This document shows, in pieces, positions 45,450 through 56,490 of a stretch of 64,000 nt of DNA. Each line of letters begins with the position of its first letter. The first letter of the stretch is position 1. The notes beneath the pieces were generated by a model. It ran no database searches and was not told the DNA's origin. It saw only the letters and a list, made by a program, of their open reading frames with translations. Source of the stretch: Isoetes taiwanensis (lineage: Eukaryota > Streptophyta > Lycopodiopsida > Isoetales > Isoetaceae); assembly GCA_021234155.1 (NCBI GenBank), contig JAJEKV010000047.1, forward strand, positions 8,288,033-8,352,032. The letters run 5' to 3'. The position numbers and the translations under genes were made by a program.

Positions 45450-48400
45450 CTATGTTCTAAAATATATCAATGATACATCTCCCAATACATGATCCTGGAA
45501 AATCAAAGAAAGCCATCAACGTGTCAGCACATACATCATATTTCTCTCGAATACTCTGTAAGTATGGGAACGTAGAAGTACATGTTCCTCATCTTCAAGT
45601 ATCCCTGCCTCGCATATCTTACACAATCTAAGCTCGTGAGGAATGTCATTCCACCTGCCTACTTCAACACCAAGCCTATGTGAGCTTAGCCTCATCCTGC
45701 AGATGGCATGTCTATGCTTTGAGGAAATCCCCTCTGCCAAATACTTTGCCTCCTGCAATGTAGGATTAATATGGCTCCTATGAAACTCCCTTTTTACTGC
45801 TCCATCTCTCTATGTCCTATGAAGAACATTCCTTTTTTTTTTTTTTTTGAAGGAAAGAGATTTTTATATTATATCAAAATAAGTACAATGTCTCAAAAAC
45901 AAAGAGGACTACTATAGGAGTAGTCTCGACATCTTCATCCTCTATGAGTTGAAACTTATTGCCTGCTCTTTAAGCTGATAAATATGAAGCATGAAGAAGT
46001 CTCCCATATGGTAACCAGAGTAAACAAGAAGATGCTAGGATGAAAAGCTCCCAAAAGATTCTTTCCAAATCTGATGAATCAAAGCAAAGAATCCGGAAAT
46101 AATGAGATAGGATACAAACTGTGCCAGAAAAGCATGAAAATCCAAGCAACTCGAACATAGCAGTATTCGAGTGGACATATTCTAAGCGTATCAGTACTTA
46201 GAATAGTTTCCTAGATTTTGGCTTATCAGTACCAAAATCTCCACCCAAGCGTCAGTACTTGAGTGGCTTTTCAAGCACAAAATGCTTGAGATTGCGTAGG
46301 ATGCTTTGGATTATAACAGATCTTGGTCTTGCTCGATTATCAAAACGAAAGTCTTCACCCAAGCGTCAGTACTTGGGTGGCTTTTCAGACCCAAAATGCT
46401 TGAGTTAGCACAAGAATGCTTGGGATTTCAATTTAAGCATTCAGATTTGATTCTTCACAATGAACCTCCTGATTTAAAAAGAAAATTTCTGATCAATTCT
46501 TGAAAAATATGTACCTCTCTACTAGAAAGAAAGAACGGGAGAAGGAAACCGCTGCCTGACAGAGTAAACTCAGGTGTAATGAAGGTCTGATGATCAAATT
46601 AGAAGCTGCTCCTCTTACCAAGTCTGTACCTAATCTACTCCACCTTATAGGCGCCATTTTGCCTTTTCGGTGTGTCTCTGCAAGAAAAGATTGGATTGCT
46701 GGTCCTTCTCTTAACAAGAAGCAAAGAACATTATGCCTTTATAGAAAGCAAGAATGCTTTCATATGAAGCAAAGGGCAGAGAAAGGCACGTTAGTGGCAT
46801 GAAGGCATGAAGGAAACCTGGAAAGAACCACCACAAAGCTGCTTCCAAGAAGAAAATTTACAAGAAACCTGGAAAATTTCTTCAAGACTGCCGGATCCCA
46901 TGCTAGCATCTGCAAATAGGAATAAGAGCCCTCGAATTTGGAGCAGCAATGCCGGAAACGATGAGAGAGGGGCGATTTCTCTCTCTCCCGTCCGCCCTAG
47001 CCGCAGACGTCAGCGCCAAGATCCATCCAAGTTCAAGAACATTCATTTTGACCCATGTGCGGATATCATCTTTATGCAAAGCTAAATCATAAATATTCAT
47101 CCCCCATCGTGTCATCCACTGGGTGGCATCAGCAAACCAGCGCTTAGCCCATGTCTCCTCCAAAGCCAAGCGTGGTAAACTTTCTTCAGACATAATATAC
47201 AACACCTTATAGACATAATTAAGGAGTCTGCAAAGCGCCTCTGCTTCCAATGTAAGCATCCCACATTCTGCTAACATCATATCATAGGAAGGAAGAGACT
47301 TTTAACGTCCACGGAGCCCAATCGGGCTATGGGACCAGAACAAACAAAGGGGGCGGAAGCCCCAACAGAACCGTGGGCCGAAGCCCAAGCAAAAACCAAT
47401 CAAAACATGGGGAGTTTGCATTTCTATTCCAAATTTAGACCGAAAGAATTTCTTTTGAACTTTCACATCCTTTTTCCAAGTATCCAATGCCAATCTAGGA
47501 CCCCATACTTCATGCATCCATACAAAACCACAGATTGGACCAGTGTTATATAGATCATTCTTTATAAAGCTTAAATTCCATATCTCTGCTTTGGCACATC
47601 TACGCTGCATTGCATGCAGTGCTTTGAGGCCACCGTTTACTTTTTGCTCCACTGCTTGGTTCCAATTTGGTCTCTTATCCACTAATATCCCAAGGTACTT
47701 GTAGCTATTGGTACTACAAGTTCACCTTGATAATAGAACTTTAAATGATTAGTCTTGTTTGCCCCAAACACAATCACTTTGGTCTTACCCATATTAACTT
47801 GCATGCCTTTTGCATCACAAATTAATGAAATCTCATCCAAATGCCGTTGCAACCCCTGTATGCTCCTAGATAGCAATATCACATCATCAGCATATAAAAG
47901 TAGCATAAGAACATATCCATTTATAGGCGTTCCATCTCCACCACCAACATTCAAGTTGGTCTATAAAAAGACCAAATAATATAGTCGATAGAGGACACCC
48001 CTGTTTTACTCCCACATTGCCCTCCATTAAATCATTACAAGAATTTATATATGGAAAGGAAATTGAACCAGTACCCTTTCATATAGCTTTCCAACTGCTT
48101 GTCTGTATTCAACAAAAATGCTTAAATCATCCATTCTTTCCCATAGATTTTTTCTGTTCACCATATCAAAAGCCTTGGAAAAGTCAACGAAGGCAGCATA
48201 CAAGGATTTCTTTTTCCCAACAACAGAATCTAGCATTGCACGCATAGTGACCAAATGGTCAATCGTGGACCTTCTGGGTCTGAACCCAGCTTGTTCCACT
48301 GCTCTAGCATTATTATCCTCAGCCCACATGCTAATTTTTGAATCCAGAATGACTGCAAAAAGTTTAGCATATAAACTATTAACCATGATCATTCGATAAT

Positions 48401-48645
48401 TGGCTGGATCCAATTCATCGCTTGCTTTGTGGAGTGGAACTACCTTGTTTATTTGCCATGCTTGTGGGAAGCCCTCTCGTAGCACTGCATTAAACAATTT
48501 TAACAAGATAGCAGCAACTCCATCACCGCATCAGCAGCTTTATTATTAAACAACTTTTGTAAACCATAATGTATATCATCCAAAGTGAATAAAAGATACT
48601 CTACATCATACCTGTCATCCATGCAAGATTCATTTTGATTTGGAA
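45450..48645 (-). pseudogene. LINE reverse transcriptase region, disrupted and interrupted
   Basis: Read right to left: DDIHYGLQKLFNNKAADA, then the reverse transcriptase with NKVVPLHKASDELDPANYRM, GFRPRRSTIDHLVTMRAML, AAFVDFSKAFDMVNRKNLWE (motif A), VGVKQGCPLSTILFGLFIDQ (motif B) and LLLYADDVILLSRS (catalytic YADD). Downstream parts include KKDVKVQKKFFRSKFGI and RLLNYVYKVLYIMSEESLP. The C-terminal zinc-binding part AICRMRLSSHRLGVEVGRW with CKICEAGILEDEEHVLL lies at 45516-45758. Frame breaks occur near 48040 and 47690. A 1.2-kb retroposon splits the C-terminal region at 45832-47034. A short GC-rich oddity at 47305-47440 may be a small insertion. Confidence 0.85.
45832..47034 (-). mobile_element. 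retroposon inserted in the LINE
   Basis: AAGAACATTC stands at both sides (45822-45831 and 47035-47044). A poly-T run of 16 at 45833-45848 is the poly-A tail of a minus-strand insertion. Removing the block rejoins the LINE peptide (VKMNVL + HRT). The 5' end is GC-rich, like a transcript leader, with a short open frame after it (MGSGSLEEIFQVSCKF). The interior holds a duplicated phrase (AAGCGTCAGTACTT(G)(A/G)GTGG with AAAATGCTTGAG) at about 46248 and 46358. No reverse transcriptase is seen. It is either a non-autonomous LINE derivative or a processed transcript. Confidence 0.75.
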
Positions 48646-48649
48646 TGTG

Positions 48650-49430
48650 GTACAATCTTCGTGTGGTCCAGGTATGGGCCTGACACTTCCTAGGTCAATG
48701 GTATCGCCTGTGGGCCGGGTATGGGTCTAACTTTTCCTAGGTCAATGCTGTCGCCCTGACTCTCAAGAGTTGCAGGCGTCGGCCTGGCTCTTGTTTTGGG
48801 GAGTTCAATCGGGTACGGACGTGTGTCGCCACAATCCTCTAGCCGCCCATGGAGCCACTATTCCCCGGGAAGGGGAGATGCAACCCTTCCTACCTCATCA
48901 GACCGAGGAGATGCAACCCGAAGTAGTCTTTTGGGTGATACCATGAGACTGCATCTTTGGCAGGTTACAATCATGTCAGAGCCTGATTTAGCCCATCTGC
49001 AAAGTATGTACATGAGGGGCAGATGGAGTAGTCAACCCTAGCTATTGTCTATTGCCAGCCTAAGTCATTGCCATAACTCGGTCTGCCCTATCTTGTGATC
49101 CTAGCCATCAATTTACTTTCCCCCTGAGCCTGAGCCTTGGTCGGAACTCATATGATGATGATATATTGATATCTATGATGGATCTATGGATGGATAAATG
49201 GTACTACCCTTCGAGGTAGCTGATTGTATTGTTAGTAGTGTTGATGTTTATGTTTATGTTTCTGCTGTTATAGGAGCCCATAGGGGAAGGGCACGCAAGA
49301 CACCTTTCTGTCCCCTTCCTGCACCATGGCCACCCCAGTTGCGGGATAGATGGAGGGGCCCATGCGGCAGGTGTGCTGGATAGGGAATTTTCTGCGATAT
49401 GGCGTCGTATATTTGATGGGGAGCGTCACA
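48650..49430 (+). mobile_element. LTR without internal region (probable solo or truncated LTR)
   Basis: The block ends in GGGGAGCGTCACA, the same end as the LTR at 1-261, and shares diverged pieces with it (GTTATAGGAGCCCATAGGGG against GTATAGGA...CCATAGAGGA; GACACCT; TGGCCA). No primer-binding site follows, unlike at position 263. The left half holds a near-duplicate phrase (GGTATGGG(C/T)CT, TTCCTAGGTCAATG twice, 48670-48745). I could not find the left end or a 5-bp target duplication, so truncation is possible. Confidence 0.6.
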
Positions 49431-50860
49431 GCAGCCCGTCATCAAACAAACCACGAAAGCAGAGATTATCTCAAAATGCATCAGGTATAATCCAATCTGG
49501 AAACACCTCAACATGTCTTTCAAACTCACGCAAAACATGTGATTGCATCAATATTGAAAAGGAGGGTATAAACGACTGCTGAGACTTAGAGATGGAGAGC
49601 GAATAAAGAACATCAACATACTTGCCGCAAATGTCGCCAAGTCAACACAATGCATTGTACAATGAAATATCATTGACGAGGCAAGCAATAACCCAGCAAA
49701 CATGGAGCACTTGTTTGAAACTCATCCTCCCTCAAAGAATTAAGATATACTGAAGCTCAGCTATAAAGTGCTATAGAGACATGGACAATTACGCCCATGC
49801 ATTGGCATTAATACCATGAATATGGAAGATGAAGATGACATTAGAAAAATTCTATTGAGTTCATACCAGGCACCTCCGGATTACCTCCTCACAAACTCAA
49901 CATCAAGGTAGCAGTAATAGTATTCTTACTCAGAACGGATACATCCTTGAAGTGGCCTATGCAACGAAACATGTCTACAAATCACCTAGATGATGCCAAG
50001 GATCTTGGATACTGAGATAATCACAAAAACATTCAAAGGCACTCCAGTTCTACTGCCAAGTTCAAGACTCCCACATATCCTTCAATAAGAGGCCATAGTG
50101 GCACTCATAGTGAGATCAACAAATTGCACGAGCAGTCCTCACAGTCGGTATTTACCACCTGATGCTTGTCTTTACACGTGACCAACTTTTTGTCGCCCTT
50201 TCGAGATACAAACGAAATCAAAATCATCATCCAATGAATGTCGCAATAGAGTGCTTTACAATAAAATTACCAAATATATACTCCATACATTATCTTAATA
50301 TGTATATAGAAACTCATAGCACATTACATATAAAGTTTTGATCTTGGCCCTTGGATAAAAAGTTGGTGAGGTGGCATAGCTTAAGCCCTTGGATTTTGAT
50401 GGGGGCATGTATGAGTCATGCATGGGGGCATACACCCCATCTGTGAACCGTTGGATCAAAGGGGAAGGCGAAATCCTAGCCCTTGATTTTTTTGGGGAAG
50501 GTGCAAGGAAGGTGCCAAAAAGTGAATTTGGCGTAGCAGATCTTAACCGTTAGATAAAAAAGTGAGCATAAATCCTAGCCATTAACTTTTTAATATTAAA
50601 ATTTTTTTTTTTTTTTAAGGAGGTGAGGTGGCACCCTCATTAATAAAAAAAAAAGTAATGAGGTGGCAAAGCATTTATTAGTGGACATTCTAGGAAGCTT
50701 CCTTTCGTTTAATCGCCTTCAACAGCACGTAGCTTGCGATAGAGGGGTCGGATGAAGGTGGGACCTACGCCTTTGGATTCCTCTCATCGAGAGCTTTCCA
50801 ATGAGTGGTGCTTTGACACTATTTTGTCGCAGTTTGAGCCAACATGATCGAACATTAAGA
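49431..50860. other. gene-free stretch
   Basis: No supported gene. Between 50340 and 50690 phrases such as GAGGTGGCA (three times) and CC(C/G)TTGGAT (several times) recur, with a poly-T and a poly-A run. This looks like a small decayed repeat element. Confidence 0.4.
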
Positions 50861-50864
50861 ATCT

Positions 50865-51535
50865 TTTTGGAATGTTCGAGTTTCAAGGAATCTATGGTAA
50901 GTTGAGGAAATCTAGGAGAATCTTTATAGGATCATAGAGAATCCAGAGGAATATCATGAGAATCTTAGAGAATCTATGGGAATCTCAAGAGAGCATCTTT
51001 GAGAATGTAAGGGTATCTAAGGGAATCTTAATAAAATCTTTAAGAACCTAGAGGAAACTTGATGGAATCTTGGGGAGTCTAGGGGATGGGAACTAGAGGA
51101 ATCTGAAGAGAATCTATAGGAATCTCAAGCATTTCTTTGGGAATCTAGGGAAATCTTGATATAATCTTTAAGAGCCTAGAGGAATCTTAATGGAATCTTA
51201 GAGAATCTAGAAGAATCTTGATAGAATCTTGGAGAATCTAGAGGAATCTTGGGGTATTCTTTTGGAATGTAGGGGAATCTTTAGAGAATCTTTGGGAAAC
51301 TTAATAAAATCTAGGGGAATCTCCATAGAATATAAAGAATCTAGGGGAATCTTTATAGAACATTAAGAATCTAAGAAAACCTTGGGGAATCTAGGAGAAT
51401 CTAAGAGAATCTCAAGAGAATCTTTGGGAATCTAAGGGAATCTTCCTAAAAGTTTTGATAATCTAAGGGAATCTTGATGGAATTTTAGAGAATCTAAGAG
51501 AATCTTCATATCTAAGAGAATCTTCATAGAATCTT
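50865..51535 (+). repeat. degenerate minisatellite built on GAATCT
   Basis: For about 670 bp the sequence is an array of imperfect 14-30 bp units of the type AGAATCTAGGGGAATCTT with TATAGAATCTTGG. There are more than 40 GAATCT or GAATCTT cores on the plus strand. Unit length drifts and there is no consistent reading frame. Confidence 0.9.
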
Positions 51536-51668
51536 CGGGCTTTAAGCAGTCCCTCATATTACAAACACTTGTATACATATGTGAATAAATTACTATCCAC
51601 ATAAGTGAATTAATATGTTGTGTATTCAAATACCATGATATAAGGCATTAGCTTTATACAAGAATTTA

Positions 51669-51687
51669 GCGCCGGCAAAGCCGGCGC
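51669..51687. repeat. GC-rich hairpin, Helitron-end-like, second copy
   Basis: GCGCCGGC-AAA-GCCGGCGC has the same 8-bp stem and 3-base loop as 3049-3067 and the same preceding phrase (TATACAAG, one base, ATTTA). The single stem difference is compensated on both arms. Confidence 0.45.
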
Positions 51688-51699
51688 CTTATGGACCAA

Positions 51700-53040
51700 T
51701 GGGACCAAACCTAAGTATGTGATATGTAGAAGAAGCATTGATCCCCATGTATTAAGATGTATCCATTGTAGCAAATAGAAACTCAAAAATGCCAAAGAAT
51801 ATTTGTACTGTGTGAAAGTGGTCAACTAAGACGTGCTTGTAATCTTCACAATTTAATGGTTGGGTAAGTGGTCGTGTATTGCGTGTAGTGCGACATTTAT
51901 GTGCTATAGTGTGTAGTGCATGTTGTGTGTAGTGCATGTGCAACCTATTCTAACTAGAGCGTTAAAATGTTAGCTTATAATGAGAGTATGTGAAGTGTTG
52001 TCCATAGGTTGTATAGTGAAGGCATGAAGTTGAATTAGGATACCTATTAAATTGTACTTACCTTGGGCGGCCCCTTGTTTTTGCTACTGATTGATCTTGG
52101 GTATGCTGGTCTTCAGCTCTATGTCCTTCCAATGGCTTAATACAGATTAATGTGCGATCATATTATTCCTATATCAGTATTTTAATATGATATCGTAACA
52201 TTTGACTGCACTCTCGCATTCTATTCTATTCTATTGCGCTTGGCAATGGGAGGATAGATTGGTATGAAGTAATAAAAATTTTAGAGCCTAGATTCTAAGA
52301 AATCCCAACAAAAGGCATGTATCTAGCAAAAAGGTTGAGATTGCAAAATACTGGGCTAGCATGAATAGCAATACAAATGGGCTCAAAACACCATTGGGTC
52401 TAGTCGTAGAACTGTTTTTCTCAAACCACTTCATCTTCATTTAACGGACTTCTTGTTTTTCTTGACTACATGTTCGTTTTGCAAACTTGCTATTTTCACC
52501 AACAAAAGATGACGGGCAATATTTCTAGGCTACAGTTCATCCAAGCAGTTTGTTGATGGATACCTTGCTTCATCTACCGATAGGTGCTTTTGCCTTATAC
52601 TGCAATTGTCTCCTCCGAGACATATTATGCACGCGCATAACCAGCATGTCATGCACGCTGAAGTGATAGCAATCTAGTTCTACATAGTTCTATGGAACAG
52701 CTTATAAAAATACATGGAAGCATTTAACATCCTCCAGGGAGCCACATTTCACATGCATAATTACTAATGCATGCATGTTCTCTATTTAGAGCTGGATTTC
52801 TAGCATGTAAATAAAAAATAAGTGGTCACCTCATGTACATTGCAGAATTTTGTTTGAAAAAGTTGGAAACATAACATTTTAAAAAATCTGATTGTATTAT
52901 GACAGATTTTTTTCAAAACTAAGTAATCATCGTAGTCCAAAAAACAATACTTCTTTGGGGCATATGTATCTGCAATGCTGCATATGCTGTATCTGTAAGC
53001 TTTTATTCTAAATGAGTCTCACTTGTGCACAATCTACCAG
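51700..53040. other. gene-free stretch
   Basis: AT-rich sequence without a supported gene or recognised element. Confidence 0.35.
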
Positions 53041-53339
53041 ATTTGACACTCCCTCCAAACTCTACAACCCACACATAAACAATTAATCCAGATAAAAGTG
53101 GCATGATTAATCCTCTTACAAAACCAGCTGTACAATGACTTTAATCGGCAAGGTTAGGCATGGACAAAAACCAGAAGGATGACAGGCCTGCAGAAAGCAA
53201 CGTAAACAGTCGCAAGAGTATTACCTTAGATGAAAGTTTAAATGTTATTTCCAGCAAATTATCCAACTGATCACTTTAAATAGAATGCTAAACTAAACAT
53301 GCTAACTTAGACACATCTCATTTTGATGCAAAATCCTGT

Positions 53340-54930
53340 ATACCTTACAAACAGCTGTTTCTCTGTCCATGTAGTAATTCACCAGCAGATGCAACCAATT
53401 TTAGCAGTTCAAATTTGAAAGGAATCAGGTCGGAAACAGATTGAATAATGCTACTCAAAGATGCAAGGATGGATTTACTTATTAACATCCACTTAGAGAT
53501 CCAAGGATGGTTTCGATTTCCCTGAATACAGATTTGAATGCTTCCTGGAGCAAAATGGTAGTCTGTAAATTCCAAATCACTAAGTGCAACAACAGGATGC
53601 CTGCATCCTTGATTCATATTGACAGCACAAACTGCATACCAGATGCGGGTTAATCTAGCTTGTCAAGATCTTATATCCTTTCGCAGCAAATGGCTACTGT
53701 GCAGCCCTTGCATTTTACCTCCTCAAGTCTTTATTTGATCTTTGATAAGCATGTTTCAGATAAGCTAAACTACATATTCAGTATATGGCGGTATTAAACA
53801 AAGGTGTACACAACATAGCTCACAAGACTCCATAGGACATGGCATTTTTCTGCCTTATTGACCTTTTAATCTAAAACCAACTCTGGCTTCTCAGAATTAT
53901 GTGCTTTAGCCCTAAAACAATCATTTCAATTTATGGGAGTATCGAACTATGGTGTACACAACACAACTCAGATGCCTCCATGAAATAGTAGAAGACGCTA
54001 TAGAATATGGCATTTTTCTGGTCTATAAGCTGTCTAAGCTAAAGCCAATTCTGGCTTCTCGCTATAAAGCAATCGGTTGTCTACTCAGCACTCATATTCT
54101 AATGTGGCTTCAATGTGTAGATCAAATTCGTTCACATTATCATGATCGGCGTCAATTAATACTCGGCATTTCCTCACAATCACAACATATTTAAGAAGAA
54201 ATACCTCCTTAAGTCTTTGTTCAATATTTGATAAGCCTGTTTCAGGGAACTTCCAAAACGTCCCTTTTATTCTTGCACAATTTTGTATGACAACACAAAG
54301 GCCTGCAATCAAGACCAGTGTGAATCGACCAAATGAATTAGAATGTTATATTCTAAAGTTGCAGCTTTCTATTAATAAAAAACCTCACAAATCAATACAA
54401 AACACTCTGTATCTGGCCGGAAATAATGGGTAACTTCATGTTTCAGCAGATAAACTATCCTAAAGAATTGCAAGCAGAAATTTTAGTCTATGCAAGTATT
54501 TGATAAGAATAAATATGCCAAAATATTCTTATGTGCCCAGAATTTTGATGCTAAAAATTAGTTTGGTACAACCCATTGCAAAGCAACACAGTCTTGCAAT
54601 CTCTGAAAGCTTGAAGTTTGCCATAGGGCATGAATTGACAGTAAATAAATACCTCTGTATTTGTAAGTACAACCTGCAAATTGTTTCACGCATTCAATGG
54701 AACAGTCCTGCAAAGACACAAATTAAACAAACACACGGACTTGGAGCCGAAAGCATCAAGGTATTTTGATGAGGGGCATCTTGCAGACGAAATTCAGGAC
54801 AGGGGAAAAAACCTTACCTTTTGGCTTTGTGGAGACCAGAATCACCTCTATTGCCAGAATCTCTTCCATTGGAAAATCGTATCCAGTTATTAAACCTTTC
54901 CTTGCTTGCGTTCGCACCATCTGATTGCAT
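53340..54930 (-). CDS. unrecognised spliced gene (partial model)
   Basis: On the minus strand three exons join in phase. The first is 54920 down to 54818, starting at the ATG that follows an in-frame stop; it encodes a peptide with FPMEEILAIEVILVSTKPK and ends at donor AAAAG|GTAAGG. The second is a 21-bp microexon, 54673-54653 (CTYKYR). The third is 54302-54205, encoding LCVVIQNCARIKGTFWKFPE and TGLSNIEQRLKE, with donor AAGGAG|GTATTT. A longer second exon (54707-54653) also fits the next junction but not the first exon. Farther left an acceptor near 53630 opens VNMNQGCRHPVVALSDLEFT, then DYHFAPGSIQICIQGNRNHP; its phase needs another exon that I did not find. An eroded duplicate of part of the third exon lies near 53710-53760. 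I do not recognise the family. Confidence 0.4.
53690..54250. repeat. diverged direct duplication of a gene segment
   Basis: Shared phrases appear in the same order about 190-490 bp apart. Examples are TGGTGTACACAACA/AGGTGTACACAACA, ATGGCATTTTTCTG(C/G), AA(C/G)CCAA(T/C)TCTGGCTTCTC, and the exon end CCTCC(T/T)(C/A)AAGTCTTT with GATAAGC(A/C)TGTTTCAG. The duplication covers intron and exon sequence of the minus-strand gene candidate. Confidence 0.6.
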
Positions 54931-54994
54931 CACATTGCTCGTCTGAATGAAGAGTACCCAAATCTTCAAAAGATGGGGGCCGGTCTTATCTTTT

Positions 54995-55155
54995 GTTATT
55001 AATAGAAGCTATGGCGGAAAGGGGAAAGACCCAGTGTTCAGAAGGACGGGCTCTGCACGATCATAGAGGATTCCACCATCTAATCCTCATTTTTTAGCAA
55101 TAGAAGAAAGACCAGCGTTCAGAAGGGTGGGCACTATGGCGGAAAGAGCAACAAC
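54995..55155 (+). repeat. short imperfect direct duplication
   Basis: Phrases CTATGGCGGAAAG, GAAAGACC(C/A)G(C)GTTCAGAAGG and CGGGCTCTGCAC/TGGGCACTATGG occur in two nearby, partly rearranged copies around 55010-55050 and 55105-55150. This lies upstream of the minus-strand gene candidate and could be its promoter region. Confidence 0.45.
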
Positions 55156-55329
55156 TGGGCAAGGTAAAGAATTTGGGTACGTCGGATACATAGTTAATGA
55201 CATAAAGAGAATTAGTTAAGGCCTCTGCCATTGCTAAACCAGCCTGTGCGTCACCAGAACTCCACCATGCTCGGCTTCCCCAAAAAACACAAACGCCGTA
55301 GCCTTGCGCGTGCTCCATGTCTTGCCGGA

Positions 55330-56480
55330 AAAATACTGTACGAAAACGTAGATAATTCCAAAAACCAATTTTACTCTACATTTCTGCCTGGGAAGTAGAT
55401 ATATATAATTCGAAATGACCCTTTTTGGAGCCGGATTTTTTTCTAACAATCTTATATATAGGACAATCCTATATTGACCGTAAAAACAGTTAAAGAAGCA
55501 TTATGCTTTATCCTCTAATAGTGCCGCGCCACGTGGCATGTTTCAAATCCAAGAATGTTACTGAAATTTTTTTTGTTCTGTGACGAACTGCAAGAACGGC
55601 TGTTCCGGCATTTCTACCAGCATCCTCACGATTTACCCATCATTCCGGAGCTTTTACCATGCATTCCAAGGATCTACCAAGCATTCCAGAGTTTTCACTT
55701 GCCACAGAATGCTTCTTTACTGTCTTCCACGTTACAAGAAAGGCGATCTACATGCCTTTCCTGTATACGTAATTAAGGCCATGTATGTCTCAAATATTTT
55801 CTAAGAACAGATTTCCAACATTTTTACAATTGATTTAGTAGTTTTGAGGTCATACCACTTTATAAATACTTTACCCACTTCTAGAGATACCTCAATTCTA
55901 AAAAAAGTTACTAAAAATGTTGCTACTCTTGTTCCCGTTAGGTCCAACTGTGTATTGTATTTAAATGCTATTGTCCCACAGCAATCTAGTTGTATATGTT
56001 CAATTTTACATTCTACCTCCATTTGGGAGTATACCATTACAAATCCTTATATATTTATTACTTGTGCATGACAACATGTCCTGTATATATGATGTGACAA
56101 AAATTTGTAATTGATAATGCGTGCATGTGATTACATTTTTCCCAATAACATCCTATATTTTAGAGCCCATGTAGTCTCTCGTGCAACGTGCTTGTGCAAC
56201 ATGCGCTTGCACATTTGCACGAAGGAGTATGCCTTCGCTAAATCATCTATTTAAATTCAAATGGCAGCATTCTTTTATTAATATGGGGTGGAGGTCAATT
56301 ATGGTGATAGATGTGCTATTTTTATTAATACGGAATGGAGGTTTCTAATGTTACTTGTAGGCGATGTTCCTGCCATTTTCTAAACTCTTTCCATTTCATA
56401 AAAATTTGTTCCGCTTAGGTCCAAGACCAAGTTTATTGTTCTGTGGTCTAAGCAAGGCTTTCAAGGTTTGCAGTTAGTTC
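55330..56480. other. gene-free stretch upstream of the GT31 gene
   Basis: No supported gene. A near-repeat of TTTTATTAATA(T/C)GG(G/A) and TGGAGGT occurs at about 56272 and 56320. Confidence 0.35.
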
Positions 56481-56490
56481 CCTTTTTACC

